Part shown: piece after piece, positions 25,155-34,411 of the stretch | How positions within the stretch are numbered: position 1 is the first letter of the stretch | How the letters are laid out: every line of letters begins with the position of its first letter | From: Thermincola carboxydiphila | Lineage (GTDB): Bacteria > Bacillota > Thermincolia > Thermincolales > UBA2595 | Direction: 5' to 3' | NCBI GenBank assembly: GCA_016841045.1 | Contig: JAENZX010000001.1 | Location: 205,541 to 269,540 of the forward strand | Length of the DNA: 64,000 bases | Notes under the pieces: generated by a model | Seen by the model: the letters and a program-made list of their open reading frames with translations, nothing else | Databases searched by the model: none | What the model was told of the DNA's origin: nothing | Position numbers and translations under genes: made by a program

Positions 25155-25835
25155 TTAAGGAGTGGGAACCGGCAGCTCGTCTAAGGTGCCATTCTGGGGC
25201 ACCGCCAGGTCCTCATTGTTACTTTCCTCACTTGGAGTAGTAGTTTTGTCTTGTGCTTCAGTTCCACCTTGTTTTGTTTCAGATTGTTTATTTTCCTGAG
25301 GTTCCTTAATATTTGTCTTAGCTTTCTCCTTCTCTACTGAACTTGTCTTATTAGGCGCTGCAGCAGCAGTTCGGTAGCCTGCCAACGGATATTCTTTGAG
25401 ACCGGCTACACCGTTAGATTCTACAGTATGACAAGAAGAACAACGGGCATTTTGCTTGCCGTAGAAAGTTTCACTCTTCCAGTGAATTCTATGAACGCCC
25501 CTGACAAATTTCTTGTATAGCTCGGGCTTTTTCTGTGCCTCGTGGCAGAAATAACATGCGTTAACCGTAGATTCCTTTACGTCTGGGTGGCCTTCAATCT
25601 TTTTAACATAAGCCGGAAGAGACCTGTCAACATCCCCTGTCTTTTTGTGGCACGATACACAACCATTTTTGTACGGGTCTGCACCGGCCTCTTCTATCAG
25701 AGTTGCGTACTTAGCATTCTGAGCAGTACTGTCCTCTTTCGGTACGGGCTTTTTCTCGGTGTTTCCTGCACATCCAAAGGCAGTAAGAAGTGATAAAACC
25801 ATAACAACAGCCAATTTTAATGTTCTGCGATACAT
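25155..25835 (-). CDS. Tri-haem c-type cytochrome lipoprotein
   Basis: 226 residues. Signal peptide with lipobox (LLTAFGC, Cys at ~22). Three CxxCH haem sites: CVSCH, CYFCH and CSSCH, with other His (GVHRIHW, EGHPD) as possible distal ligands. A ~90-residue Lys/Glu/Thr-rich, probably disordered tail ends in Pro-rich residues. Likely tethered to the outer face of the membrane as an electron carrier, perhaps NapC/NrfH- or cytochrome c7-like. No partner oxidoreductase is adjacent. AAAGGAGG precedes the ATG. Confidence 0.88.
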   Translation of the reverse strand: MYRRTLKLAVVMVLSLLTAFGCAGNTEKKPVPKEDSTAQNAKYATLIEEAGADPYKNGCVSCHKKTGDVDRSLPAYVKKIEGHPDVKESTVNACYFCHEAQKKPELYKKFVRGVHRIHWKSETFYGKQNARCSSCHTVESNGVAGLKEYPLAGYRTAAAAPNKTSSVEKEKAKTNIKEPQENKQSETKQGGTEAQDKTTTPSEESNNEDLAVPQNGTLDELPVPTP

Positions 25836-26070
25836 GTGACTAACCTCCTTTGCTTTTTCCGTAGTTTTCCCTGGTTTAAGGTTAATAATTCCCGTCTGTC
25901 TTCAACCTTTTAGCTTCAAATAGAAAGTTTTAATCTGAATTATAAAACATAAAAACTGAATTATAAAACATAAAAAATTACTTAATTTATTGAATCATGT
26001 ACATAAATTAAAAGAAAAAAAGACACAATAATTCTGGAAATTAAATCAAAACTCTTTTGGAGGTGTCTCT

Positions 26071-26592
26071 GTGTATCAAATTCAATCAAGTCTGAATCAA
26101 ATCGCTTCAATCTGTAATCAATTAAGTCAAAACGAACAAAGTAATGTCAGCAGGCTTGCACAGATGGAGCAGGCAGAAAGAAGCGCAGCTCAGCAATTGC
26201 GTCAGGCTGCACAACTCTGCCAGCAGGTATCTCAACAAATGAACCAATTTATGAGTAGTGCTTCCCAGTTAGGCCAAACTGGAACCGCCGCTCAAGTCAG
26301 CGGTTGGTCAAACATGCCTATCAGCACCGGTCAATTCGGCACTACAGCTCAATATGGCGGAAGCCAATATGGCCAAGGTACTCAAGGTCAATACAGCCAT
26401 TGGGCCAATGTTCCTGTAAGTACCGCCAATGCTCACTTTAGCGGCCAATACGGTCAGAGTGGACAGTACGGTCAGTACGGTCAGACCGGTCAGACCGGTC
26501 AATATGGTCAGACCAGTCAATTTGGCGGCGGCTTCCAGAGTGAAGCTACCGGAACCCGAGTTTTCAACACCAATAACGACCTTCGTCAATAA
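26071..26592 (+). CDS. Gln/Gly/Tyr-rich low-complexity protein, possible spore-coat protein
   Basis: 173 residues from a GTG with TTGGAGGTG upstream. Residues 1-75 are a Gln-rich helical, coiled-coil-like segment with two Cys. Residues ~85-125 hold two WSNMPISTG / WANVPVSTA repeats. Residues ~125-155 are GQYGQ(S/T) repeats. The composition suggests a self-assembling or coat-type protein; sporulation control cannot be seen. No signal peptide. Monocistronic with a strong terminator. Confidence 0.75.
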   Translation: MYQIQSSLNQIASICNQLSQNEQSNVSRLAQMEQAERSAAQQLRQAAQLCQQVSQQMNQFMSSASQLGQTGTAAQVSGWSNMPISTGQFGTTAQYGGSQYGQGTQGQYSHWANVPVSTANAHFSGQYGQSGQYGQYGQTGQTGQYGQTSQFGGGFQSEATGTRVFNTNNDLRQ

Positions 26593-26630
26593 GTGAATAG
26601 GGGTAACCCTTCGAATAGCTCAAAAGTTTA

Positions 26631-26662
26631 AGGGCAGTTAGAAACTGATTTCTAACTGCCCT
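26631..26662 (+). terminator. Strong rho-independent terminator
   Basis: Perfect 14-bp stem AGGGCAGTTAGAAA / TTTCTAACTGCCCT with loop CTGA, then TTTTC, 38 bp after the low-complexity protein gene. Confidence 0.92.
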
Positions 26663-26679
26663 TTTTCATAGTAAAAAGA

Positions 26680-26699
26680 GCAACGTTATTGCCCGTTGC
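26680..26699 (-). terminator. Terminator after copA
   Basis: GCAACG / CGTTGC stem followed on the minus strand by CTCTTTTTAC. Confidence 0.65.
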
Positions 26700-26728
26700 C
26701 CTTAAAAATATTACCCTGCTTTTTCTCA

Positions 26729-29134
26729 CTACGCTATTTTTAGTCTCTTTAGTCTCAGTGAATTGGAAATCACAGAAACAGAACTTAATGCCATTGCACC
26801 TCCGGCTAACACCGGGCTTAAAATCCCAAAAGCGGCAAGCGGGATTCCGATAGTATTGTAGATGAGTGCCCAGAATAGATTTTGCTTGATGACATTCATG
26901 GTCCCTCTTGATAATCTGATACTTGCAACAATAGACCTTAAATCACCCCTCATCAGGGTAATATCAGCAGCCTCCATTGCCACATCAGTCCCTGTACCTA
27001 TCGCCATTCCCACATCTGCCGTAGCCAATGCCGGAGCATCATTGATACCATCACCAACCATACCTACCACATGACCTTTGGCTCTAAGCTTTTCTACCTC
27101 TTCAGCTTTATGCTCAGGGAGGACCTCGGCCAGAACATTTGTTATCCCTACCTGATCAGCAATAGCCTTTGCAGTACGGGCATTGTCACCTGTAATCATA
27201 TATACTTCAATACCCATGTCCTTAAGCTGTTTTATAGCTTCGGCTGAATGTTCCTTAACCGTATCTGCCACTGCTATAATCCCTGCCATTTTTCCGTCAG
27301 CTGCCAGGTGCATTACTGTTTTGCCTTTGGACTCAAGATCTTCCACTTGCTTCCTGAATCCCTCAGTCTTAATACCGTTCTCCGTCATAAGCTTCAAATT
27401 ACCAAGAAGTATTTCCCGCTGGCCCACTTTGGCTCTAATGCCATGTCCCGGAATTGCCTCGAAACCAGTCACGTTTTCTGCTGTAGCTTTATCCTCAGCA
27501 GCTTTTTTGACAATTGCCTGGGCAAGTGGGTGCTCAGAATTCCTTTCTGCTGCACCTGCAATGGCCAAAACTTCGGTTTCACTGAAGCCTTCTTTAGCTA
27601 TTATATCTGTTACTTCAGGCTCCCCTTTGGTAATAGTCCCGGTCTTATCCAGCACCAGCGCAGTCAGTTTATGAGCCTTTTCCAGGTGCTCGCCGCCTTT
27701 TATCAAGATGCCGTTTTCAGCTCCCTTACCTGTTCCCACCATAATAGCTGTAGGAGTAGCCAGCCCGAGAGCGCAGGGACAGGCAATAACCAGTACACTT
27801 ACAAATCCTACCAAAGCCCTGGTAAAATCAAGGCTGGTAAAGTACCATACTAACCCTGTTACTATTGCCAGAGCAACTACAGCAGGAACAAAAAAGGATG
27901 AAACCTTGTCTGCAATCCTCTGTATAGGTGCTTTTGAGCCCTGGGCTTCCTCCACAAGCCTGATTATCTGAGCAAGAGCAGTTTCCCTGCCCACTTTTGT
28001 AGCCTTAAATTTAAGGGCTCCGTTCTTGTTAATGGTGGCTCCAATTACACTATCTCCCGGTTTCTTATCAACAGGGATACTCTCACCGGTAAGCATGGAT
28101 TCATCAACAGCAGAAGTCCCTTCTTCCACTACACCATCAACCGGTATTTTCTCACCGGGGCGAACCAGTACAATATCACCGCTTTCAACTTCTTCAATAG
28201 GGATATCTGTTTCAATACCCCCACGAATAACCCTGGCAGTTTTTGCCTGAAGACCCATCAGCTTTTTTATGGCTTCAGATGTACGCCCTTTGGCCCGGGC
28301 CTCAAGGTTTTTACCCAAAATAACCAGGGTTATCAGAACTGCGGAAACCTCAAAATAAGAAAATTTGGAGTGCTGAATCAAAAGCGCAATGCTGTAAAAA
28401 TACGCAGATGATGTACCAAGAGCAATTAGCACATCCATATTGGCACTACCGTTTTTCAATGCCTTATATGCACCGGTATAAAACTGCCAACCTACATAGA
28501 ACTGTACTGGAGTCGACAACACAAATGATGCATAATGCATGGTTCTCATGGATATTGGCAGATGAATACCAATCCACTCAAATATCATAAAAAGAAGTAA
28601 AGGTGTCGACAAAATTGAGGATAAAATTAACCTTCTCCTCTGGAAAGCCATTTCGTTTTCCCTGGCTTCTTTTTCCCTGTCAACAGCCTCGTCACCAACT
28701 GTAAAGGCTTCATAACCCAGGTCCTTTACAGCTTTTTCAATTTCTTTAAGAGTTATAAGGTCCGGGTTGAATTCAAAAGAAGCCCTCTCTACAGCAAAGT
28801 TAACCCCAGCATTATAAACTCCATCAAGACTGTTAAGCTTCTTCTCAATCCTTGCAGCACAAGCGGCACAAGTCATACCTACAAGTTTAAGCTCGGCCTT
28901 TTTCCCTGCATAAGCCTGATAACCTAAATCTTCGACCTTCTCCCTAATTTGGGAAAACTGAATTTTATCAGGAACAAAGGTCACCGTAGCCTTTTCAGCG
29001 GCAAGATTCACATTAGCTTCCGCTACACCTTCGAGCTTATTCAGCCCTTTTTCAACCCGGGCTGAACATGCCGCACAAGTCATTCCTCCGATTTTGAAAC
29101 TTACAGTCTGTGTTCCTTTTATCTGATCAACCAC
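26729..29134 (-). CDS. copA: Copper-exporting P1B-type ATPase CopA
   Basis: 801 residues. Two N-terminal heavy-metal domains, each with GMTCAACxAR (residues ~18 and ~86). Eight membrane helices with the Cu(I) motif CPC in [15 protein letters not shown]. Phosphorylation site DKTGT, TGES, HP in [10 protein letters not shown], and hinge [12 protein letters not shown] are intact. Exports Cu(I) from the cytoplasm. It lies downstream of a methyltransferase gene (12 bp gap), copZ and csoR, a copper-resistance block. Confidence 0.97.
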   Translation of the reverse strand: MVDQIKGTQTVSFKIGGMTCAACSARVEKGLNKLEGVAEANVNLAAEKATVTFVPDKIQFSQIREKVEDLGYQAYAGKKAELKLVGMTCAACAARIEKKLNSLDGVYNAGVNFAVERASFEFNPDLITLKEIEKAVKDLGYEAFTVGDEAVDREKEARENEMAFQRRRLILSSILSTPLLLFMIFEWIGIHLPISMRTMHYASFVLSTPVQFYVGWQFYTGAYKALKNGSANMDVLIALGTSSAYFYSIALLIQHSKFSYFEVSAVLITLVILGKNLEARAKGRTSEAIKKLMGLQAKTARVIRGGIETDIPIEEVESGDIVLVRPGEKIPVDGVVEEGTSAVDESMLTGESIPVDKKPGDSVIGATINKNGALKFKATKVGRETALAQIIRLVEEAQGSKAPIQRIADKVSSFFVPAVVALAIVTGLVWYFTSLDFTRALVGFVSVLVIACPCALGLATPTAIMVGTGKGAENGILIKGGEHLEKAHKLTALVLDKTGTITKGEPEVTDIIAKEGFSETEVLAIAGAAERNSEHPLAQAIVKKAAEDKATAENVTGFEAIPGHGIRAKVGQREILLGNLKLMTENGIKTEGFRKQVEDLESKGKTVMHLAADGKMAGIIAVADTVKEHSAEAIKQLKDMGIEVYMITGDNARTAKAIADQVGITNVLAEVLPEHKAEEVEKLRAKGHVVGMVGDGINDAPALATADVGMAIGTGTDVAMEAADITLMRGDLRSIVASIRLSRGTMNVIKQNLFWALIYNTIGIPLAAFGILSPVLAGGAMALSSVSVISNSLRLKRLKIA

Positions 29135-29146
29135 GTTTTCACCCCC

Positions 29147-29749
29147 TTATTTATCTGGCACAGCAATTACAAGTTTAATAATTTCCATATCAACAGTTTC
29201 AACATCTTTCAGCTTAATGCCGGCCTTCTCTATGTTTTCAAGAGTACGGCGGTTAATGTTAGCTCCTATAAGCTTTACAACCGCAGGGTTAAAGAAATCC
29301 ATTACAAGCCCCATCAGCTTTTTTGAACTTCTTACATGCTCCAAAAAAATCAATTTTCCATCAGGCTTGCATACCCTTCGGAGTTCCCGGAGTCCCTTAA
29401 CCGGGTCAGGGACAGAGCAAAACACACATGTGGAAACAATTGAATCGAAAGTATTATCATCAAACTCAAGGTTCTGTACATCCATCTCATATAGTTCCAC
29501 ATTGGACAGGCCCTTTGCTTTGTCTCTGGCTTTTTTTAGCATGCCCGGGCTGAAATCTATGCCAGTCACCTGACAATCGGGGCTGTAAAAACGCAGGTTA
29601 TTACCTGTCCCAACTCCAACCTCCAGCACACTGCCCTGCGCCTGTTCAATCACCCTCCGGCGGACATCATCTTTTATCATCCGGTCCATGCAGTCATAAA
29701 ACAGTGATGTTCTGTTATATCTCTTCCTAATCACTTCGGTTGTCGTCAT
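29147..29749 (-). CDS. Class I SAM-dependent methyltransferase
   Basis: 200 residues from the ATG at 29749 (AAAGGGGC upstream). SAM motif I is VLEVGVGTGNNLRFY, followed by VTGIDFSPGMLKKA and FDSIVSTCVFCSVPDP; similar to UbiE/phospholipid methyltransferases. The product sits between copZ and copA, and such methyltransferases recur beside copper ATPases in clostridia (from memory). Substrate unknown. Confidence 0.88.
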   Translation of the reverse strand: MTTTEVIRKRYNRTSLFYDCMDRMIKDDVRRRVIEQAQGSVLEVGVGTGNNLRFYSPDCQVTGIDFSPGMLKKARDKAKGLSNVELYEMDVQNLEFDDNTFDSIVSTCVFCSVPDPVKGLRELRRVCKPDGKLIFLEHVRSSKKLMGLVMDFFNPAVVKLIGANINRRTLENIEKAGIKLKDVETVDMEIIKLVIAVPDK

Positions 29750-29900
29750 GTCCCATTGCCCCTTTAACAACCCTTTTTTAATAGCTTAATCTATTATATT
29801 TTTAGCTAAATCTTTTCTATTATTCGTGCTGCATGCCAGGATAAAAAACCATGTTAGAATAAACAGCTGTCCGGTTATCCGGACAGCTATAGGAACTATC

Positions 29901-30131
29901 TTAAACTACTTCATAACCCTGGTCATTTATTGTATCTTTGATAGCCGCTTCACTGACACTGTCCGGATTGAAACTAACAGTAACCTTTTTCCCTTCAAGA
30001 TTTACCTCAACCTTTGAAATACCACTCATGGCTGAAACCGCTTTTTCGACAGCCATCTTGCAGTGACCACAACTCATACCCTCAACAGTTAAAGTCACGA
30101 CTTTTTCATTTCCTCCGCAACAATTACACAT
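29901..30131 (-). CDS. copZ: Copper chaperone CopZ
   Basis: 76 residues from the ATG at 30131 (AGGAGG 12 nt upstream; a TTG four codons earlier abuts the site). A single heavy-metal domain: VTLTVEGMSCGHCKMAVEKAVSAM, with the Cys-Gly-His-Cys copper site, ending NDQGYEVV. An extra MCNCCGG N-terminus could bind more metal. Delivers Cu(I) to CopA and CsoR. A CsoR box lies directly upstream. Confidence 0.94.
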   Translation of the reverse strand: MCNCCGGNEKVVTLTVEGMSCGHCKMAVEKAVSAMSGISKVEVNLEGKKVTVSFNPDSVSEAAIKDTINDQGYEVV

Positions 30132-30155
30132 GATAACAATCAACCTCCTATTTTA

Positions 30156-30181
30156 TATCCCCCACCCCCGGGGGGTGGTTT
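30156..30181. promoter_or_regulatory. CsoR operator upstream of copZ
   Basis: CCACCCCC-G-GGGGGTGG-type palindrome flanked by ATAT and TTTAT. Fits the C/G-tract operators of CsoR; position implies copper-inducible expression of copZ and the downstream genes. Confidence 0.85.
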
Positions 30182-30239
30182 ATTTATTATAATATTCCTT
30201 TTATTGAACCTTGTCAATATCCTCATAAGCTTTTTTGAT

Positions 30240-30521
30240 CTATTTAACAAACTTTGAAATGATATCAACCAATTCTTCTATGTACTCTTCTCCCTGCCCA
30301 CCCTTGATGGCCATTGTGACACAGCCTCTGGTGTGTGATTCAATAATAGACAAACCTAATTTGTTGACTCGTGCCTTAATAGCAGCAAGCTGAACCAGAA
30401 TGTCCACACAATACCTGTCTTCCTCTACCATCTTATAGACACCACGGGCCTGCCCCTCAATTGTTTTCAGGCCGTTTAGCAGGTCTTTTTTGTGTTTATC
30501 GTTTCTTTCCAGGCGAAACAC
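30240..30521 (-). CDS. csoR: Copper-sensing repressor CsoR
   Basis: 93 residues, all-helical CsoR/RcnR fold. Copper ligands Cys-His-Cys are visible: YCVDIL (Cys ~38) and ESHTRGCV (His and Cys ~63 and 67). Loss of DNA binding on Cu(I) would derepress copZ-copA. GTG start overlapping GAGGGGTG; own CsoR box upstream suggests autoregulation. Confidence 0.94.
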   Translation of the reverse strand: MFRLERNDKHKKDLLNGLKTIEGQARGVYKMVEEDRYCVDILVQLAAIKARVNKLGLSIIESHTRGCVTMAIKGGQGEEYIEELVDIISKFVK

Positions 30522-30530
30522 CCCTCGTGC

Positions 30531-30549
30531 CCACCCCCTGGGGGGGGTG
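30531..30549. promoter_or_regulatory. CsoR operator upstream of csoR
   Basis: CCACCCCC-T-GGGGGGGGTG, nearly the same as the copZ box, 10 bp before the csoR start; AT-rich promoter region lies beyond. Confidence 0.82.
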
Positions 30550-30681
30550 ATTTTTCTTATATTTTATATTTTAACTACAGGACTTGTCAAATTAAGCATC
30601 AAAATTGGGACATCCCTTTTAACATTAGAAATTTTTATTATTGTTCCCGCTAAGATAAAAATATTGAATTACATAAATAAA

Positions 30682-30767
30682 GCAGATGTGCCGGGAACAA
30701 AACAACAGGGTTCCATCGTAACACGGGAGTAATAGTTCGATGGAGTTTTGTTCACCGGAGCATCTGC
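30682..30767. ncRNA. Long two-part hairpin downstream of metA (terminator or small RNA)
   Basis: Outer arms GCAGATGTGCCGGGAACAAAAC and GTTTTGTTCACCGGAGCATCTGC pair almost fully; inner arms TTCCATCG / CGATGGA pair around a 19-nt loop. On the plus strand it is followed by CCCTTTTAATTTG; on the minus strand by TTTATTTATG. It may end metA transcripts or be a stable RNA. Confidence 0.55.
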
Positions 30768-30818
30768 CCTTTTAATTTGTCATTACAATAAGCATCAATT
30801 TAATTCAATTATTTTAGT

Positions 30819-31730
30819 TTAATCGTTTAAATTGTACGGTGTCTCCTGGTAAACGTAATAATTAGACCAGTTGGAGAAAAGGAGATTTGCATGCCCTCTC
30901 CAAAGAACAAGGGGTTCTTTAGCCGGGTCATCATCAGGGTAATAATTTCTCGGAACTGCGATATCCATTCCTTTATTAATGTCTCGGTCATACTCCGCCT
31001 TTAATGTAAGCGGGTCGTATTCAGAGTGGCCTGACACAAATACCTGTTTCCTATCTTTCGTAGCAACGAGGTATACTCCGGCCTCAGGCGATTCAGCCAG
31101 TATCTCAAGCTCCGGGACTTTTAAAATATCTTCCCTTTTTGTTTCAGTATGGCGTGAATGCGGCGCATAAAATACATCGTCAAAGCCCCGCAGCAGCGGG
31201 ACATTCTTCTTAGTTATATAGTGTGGGAAGACACCAAACATTTTTTGCTCAAGGGCGTATTTGGGCACTCCAAAGTGATGATACAGCCCCGCCTGCGCTC
31301 CCCAACACAGATGGATGGTGGATGTAACATTCTGACTGGACCAGTCCATTATACGGGTCAGCTCTTCCCAGTATGCCACCTCTTCGAATTCCATCGTTTC
31401 AACAGGAGCCCCTGTTATAATCAAACCGTCGAACTTCTGGTGCTTTATATCATCAAAAGTTTTATAAAAAGTGACCAGGTGTTCTTCAGGGGTGTTTTTG
31501 GATGTATAGGTGGCCGGATGTACCAGCTCTATTTCCACCTGCAGCGGCGAATTGCCGAGAAGCCGTAGAATCTGTGTTTCTGTTATAATTTTTGTTGGCA
31601 TGAGGTTAAGAAGAGCTATCTTAAGAGGGCGGATATCCTGATGATAGGCCCTGCTCTCGTTCATCACAAATATATTTTCGTTTGTTAAAGTCTCTGCCGC
31701 GGGCAGGTCGTCGGGAATCTTAATCGGCAT
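30819..31730 (-). CDS. metA: Homoserine O-acyltransferase MetA
   Basis: 303 residues. MetA motifs: [26 protein letters not shown], catalytic Cys in [28 protein letters not shown] and VSGHSEYD (His and Glu of the triad). In clostridia and bacilli this family generally transfers acetyl rather than succinyl (family knowledge). It makes O-acetylhomoserine, the substrate for MetY encoded at 36.8 kb. An S-box leader precedes it. Confidence 0.95.
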   Translation of the reverse strand: MPIKIPDDLPAAETLTNENIFVMNESRAYHQDIRPLKIALLNLMPTKIITETQILRLLGNSPLQVEIELVHPATYTSKNTPEEHLVTFYKTFDDIKHQKFDGLIITGAPVETMEFEEVAYWEELTRIMDWSSQNVTSTIHLCWGAQAGLYHHFGVPKYALEQKMFGVFPHYITKKNVPLLRGFDDVFYAPHSRHTETKREDILKVPELEILAESPEAGVYLVATKDRKQVFVSGHSEYDPLTLKAEYDRDINKGMDIAVPRNYYPDDDPAKEPLVLWRGHANLLFSNWSNYYVYQETPYNLND

Positions 31731-31828
31731 TTTAATTTCTCCTTTGTAATATTAGTTTCCATTGATGGATGGTTTTCTATGCTTCAATTGGGAAAATAAA
31801 TAAGAGATCTGCTTACTTAAATAAAAAA

Positions 31829-31976
31829 CCTCTTCCCGACAGGAAGAGGCAGCATATCACCTGACATCTCCTCATCTCTCGGGTTACCCCGCGGGAATTG
31901 GCACCATTTCTTACGATTTTGATGTAAGACGGTTGCCGGGCTTCATAGGGCCAGTCCCTCCACCACTCTTGATAAG
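31829..31976 (-). promoter_or_regulatory. SAM-I (S-box) riboswitch with terminator, controlling metA
   Basis: On the minus strand: CTTATCAAGAG...GGTGGAGGGACTGGCCC, then TGAAGCCCGGCAACC and later GGTGCCAATTCC: the conserved S-box core. It ends with terminator CCTCTTCC / GGAAGAGG plus TTTTTTATTT at 31829-31849. SAM binding would terminate before metA. Confidence 0.96.
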
Positions 31977-32003
31977 AATTATTATATATGAAAATCTTAT
32001 ATC

Positions 32004-32032
32004 AGGTTAACATCCAATTACTACTTTGTCAA
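32004..32032 (-). promoter_or_regulatory. Promoter of the S-box-metA transcript
   Basis: TTGACA, 17-nt spacer, TAACCT, ending 28 bp upstream of the first S-box stem. Confidence 0.7.
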
Positions 32033-32108
32033 GTACTAATCCAGTACGTAGTCTTGTCTTTCAACACTACCTTAAGCTCCTACACTTGTAGGGGTTACCC
32101 CCGTATCT

Positions 32109-32933
32109 CTACTTGAAAGGTTTGTTGTCCTGAATGGAGCAGGCAGGCAATTCATAATCAACGAGTTCGGTAATGGTAGGGTTCTCACCACAAATTGGAC
32201 ATGAGGGGTTTTTCTTAACCTGAACTTCTCTGAATTTCATAGCCAGGGCATCATAAGTCAGAAGCCTGCCCACCAGCAGTTCCCCTTTACCCAAAAGGTA
32301 TTTCAGCACCTCGGTCGCCTGTATCACACCTATTGTACCGGCAAGTACACCAAGTACCCCTGCCTGGGAACAGGACGGGACTGACCCCTGTTGTGGCGGC
32401 TCCTTAAATATACAACGAAAACAGGGTCCCTCTCCAGGAACGATAGTCATCGCCTGTCCAGAGAACTTTAGAATACCCCCATGAACAAAGGGTTTACCGG
32501 CCATTACACAAGCATCATTGGTCACAAAACGGGTCGAAAAATTATCTGTTCCATCAACTATTACATCATACCCGCTGATTATCTCCATCATATTGCGGGA
32601 TGTCAGCCGTTCGCGGTAAACTACCACATCAATATCCGGATTGAGTGCCTTTAGCTTTTCTTCAGCTGATTCAACCTTGGGCCTGCCAATGTCTTTTGTG
32701 CTGTGCAGAATCTGTCTCTGCAGGTTGCTTAAATCAACCACGTCATCATCAATTATACCCAGGGTCCCCACCCCTGCCGCAGCCAGGTAAAAAGCAACCG
32801 GGGAACCGAGCCCTCCCGTCCCGATAACAAGTACTTTGCCTTCATTTATCTTTTTCTGACCTTCTCCTCCTACTTCAGGAAGGATAATGTGCCGACTATA
32901 CCTAATTATCTGTTCTTCTGTAAAACTCAACAT
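32109..32933 (-). CDS. MoeB/ThiF/HesA-type carrier-protein adenylyltransferase
   Basis: 274 residues from the ATG at 32933 (AGAAGG upstream). E1-like Rossmann fold: VLVIGTGGLGSPVAFYLAAAGVG, DDDVVDLSNLQRQILH, DGTDNFSTRFVTNDAC. Catalytic-type Cys in PSCSQAGVLGV; zinc Cys pairs CFRC and CPIC. No rhodanese domain. It would adenylate the C-terminal Gly of the small carrier encoded at 33915, preparing it for sulfur transfer. Last gene of the sir operon. Confidence 0.92.
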   Translation of the reverse strand: MLSFTEEQIIRYSRHIILPEVGGEGQKKINEGKVLVIGTGGLGSPVAFYLAAAGVGTLGIIDDDVVDLSNLQRQILHSTKDIGRPKVESAEEKLKALNPDIDVVVYRERLTSRNMMEIISGYDVIVDGTDNFSTRFVTNDACVMAGKPFVHGGILKFSGQAMTIVPGEGPCFRCIFKEPPQQGSVPSCSQAGVLGVLAGTIGVIQATEVLKYLLGKGELLVGRLLTYDALAMKFREVQVKKNPSCPICGENPTITELVDYELPACSIQDNKPFK

Positions 32934-32946
32934 TTCCACCTTCTTA

Positions 32947-33909
32947 TCATACTTCTATTCCGAGCCTCTGCAAATCCATCCTGAAATAAGGGCCCATGCT
33001 GAGGTAGCGCTCTCCTGTATCTGGAAGAAGAGTTACCACTCTCTTTCCCCGCCCCAGCTCTTTTGCCACGGATACTGCAGCAAACACCGCTGCGCCTGCC
33101 GACAAGCCCGTCAAAATACCCTCCTGCCTTGACAAAGCCCGTGCAGTTAGAAATGCATCAATGTCTTTTACACGCATTATCCTATCTACAACTGACATAT
33201 CCAGGGTTTCCGGGACAAACCCTGCCCCAATGCCCTGAATACGGTGTGGTCCTGGCGCACCCCCTGATAATACCGGGGATTCGTCGGGCTCTACCCCTAT
33301 AACTTCAACTCCAGGTACCTTTTCCTTTAGAACCTGACCTACACCTGAAATGGTTCCTCCTGTTCCTATTCCGGCTATAAAGGCGTCAATCTTGCCTTCA
33401 GTCTGCTCCAAAATCTCCACTGCTGTAGTCAGCCGGTGGGCTTCCGGGTTGGCAGGATTGCTGAACTGTTGGGGCATGTAATAGTCAGGATTTTCCTTCA
33501 CCAGCTCTTCGACCCTTTCCACAGAACCCCGCATTCCCTGGGGCCCCGGTGTTAAGATAAGCTCGGCTCCATATGCCTCAAGGATTGCACGTCGTTCCTG
33601 GCTCATTGTCTCAGGCATTACCAAAATCAGCCGGTAACCACGGGCGGCAGCAACAAGCGCCAGTCCAATTCCCGTATTACCGCTAGTAGCTTCTATAATA
33701 ACTCCACCGGGCTTAAGCTGTCCCGATTCCTCCGCTTTTCTAATAATGTGCAAGCCTATCCGGTCTTTTACACTACCGCCCGGATTAAACATCTCCATCT
33801 TTGCAAGTACCTCCGCTGAACCTTCCGGTACCAAAGCAGTGAGCCGGATCATTGGGGTATTGCCGATAAGGTCTGTAATATCCCGGAATGTCATCTGTTT
33901 TCGGGTCAT
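32947..33909 (-). CDS. cysK: Cysteine synthase (O-acetylserine or O-phosphoserine sulfhydrylase type)
   Basis: 320 residues, PLP fold type II. The PLP Lys is in NPGGSVKDRIG (~residue 48); SGNTGIGLA phosphate loop, GTGGTISG and GAGFVPETLD are typical of CysK/CysM. In the operon with a thiocarboxylate carrier and its E1 it could act like mycobacterial CysM, taking sulfur from the carrier rather than free sulfide. Substrate choice cannot be fixed by eye. Confidence 0.93.
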   Translation of the reverse strand: MTRKQMTFRDITDLIGNTPMIRLTALVPEGSAEVLAKMEMFNPGGSVKDRIGLHIIRKAEESGQLKPGGVIIEATSGNTGIGLALVAAARGYRLILVMPETMSQERRAILEAYGAELILTPGPQGMRGSVERVEELVKENPDYYMPQQFSNPANPEAHRLTTAVEILEQTEGKIDAFIAGIGTGGTISGVGQVLKEKVPGVEVIGVEPDESPVLSGGAPGPHRIQGIGAGFVPETLDMSVVDRIMRVKDIDAFLTARALSRQEGILTGLSAGAAVFAAVSVAKELGRGKRVVTLLPDTGERYLSMGPYFRMDLQRLGIEV

Positions 33910-33914
33910 TATCG

Positions 33915-34118
33915 TTACCTGCCCCCACCCATAAACATTAGGACATCCAAAGAATCTCCTTCTTTAAGTAAAGTTGTTTCAAAGTCTTCTTTAGGCAGAA
34001 TTGCACCATTAAGACTTACAGTAACAATGTCAGGACTCAATTCATTTTTAGACAAAAACCCCAGTACACTATACTCTTTATCCAGAATCTCTTTCTCCCC
34101 ATTAAATGTTATTTCCAC
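33915..34118 (-). CDS. ThiS/MoaD/CysO-like sulfur carrier with masked C-terminus
   Basis: 67 residues from a GTG at 34118 (AAAGGG 8 nt upstream); the longer frame has no site. Beta-grasp pattern: VEITFNGEKEIL...VTVSLNGAILPKEDFETTLLKEGDSLDVLMFMGGGR. Carriers work through a terminal Gly-Gly; here the end is Gly-Gly-Gly-Arg, so an extra residue must be removed. Mycobacterial CysO and Wolinella HcyS need a JAMM protease for this, and one is encoded at 38063. Confidence 0.9.
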   Translation of the reverse strand: MEITFNGEKEILDKEYSVLGFLSKNELSPDIVTVSLNGAILPKEDFETTLLKEGDSLDVLMFMGGGR

Positions 34119-34172
34119 TATTATCACCCTTTCGATAATTCTTTGGGACCAGATTAGCTGCTGCACAGCGAA

Positions 34173-34409
34173 CTAGCCTCTTTGAATCAGTAGGCGGTAC
34201 TTGCCATCCAGTTTTTCTACCAATACTATCTTATGCCCTTCCCCCTTTACACTCCGGGGTACGTTTTGTATTGGCTCGCCGTCATTAAGTAGTACTTCAA
34301 GTATCTCTCCCTCTTTTAACTGCTCAAGTTTAAGCTTTGTCTTTACAAAGGTGATTGGGCAAACATCAGGAGTAATATCAAGTGTTGCTGCAACTTCAAA
34401 TTCAGCCAT
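34173..34409 (-). CDS. TusA/SirA-like sulfur-transfer protein
   Basis: 78 residues. The conserved motif with persulfide Cys is present: DVCPITFVKTKLKLEQLKEGEILEVLL (Cys17, CPxT). Carries sulfane sulfur between desulfurases and acceptors. It lies between sir and the carrier gene, so it may pass sulfur from IscS or from sulfite reduction to the carrier thiocarboxylate. Gap to sir 2 bp. Confidence 0.9.
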   Translation of the reverse strand: MAEFEVAATLDITPDVCPITFVKTKLKLEQLKEGEILEVLLNDGEPIQNVPRSVKGEGHKIVLVEKLDGKYRLLIQRG

Positions 34410-34411
34410 CT

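Noticed and set aside
26308-26589. Minus-strand Leu/Thr-rich frame
   Set aside because: Shadow of the GQYGQ repeats of the plus-strand gene.
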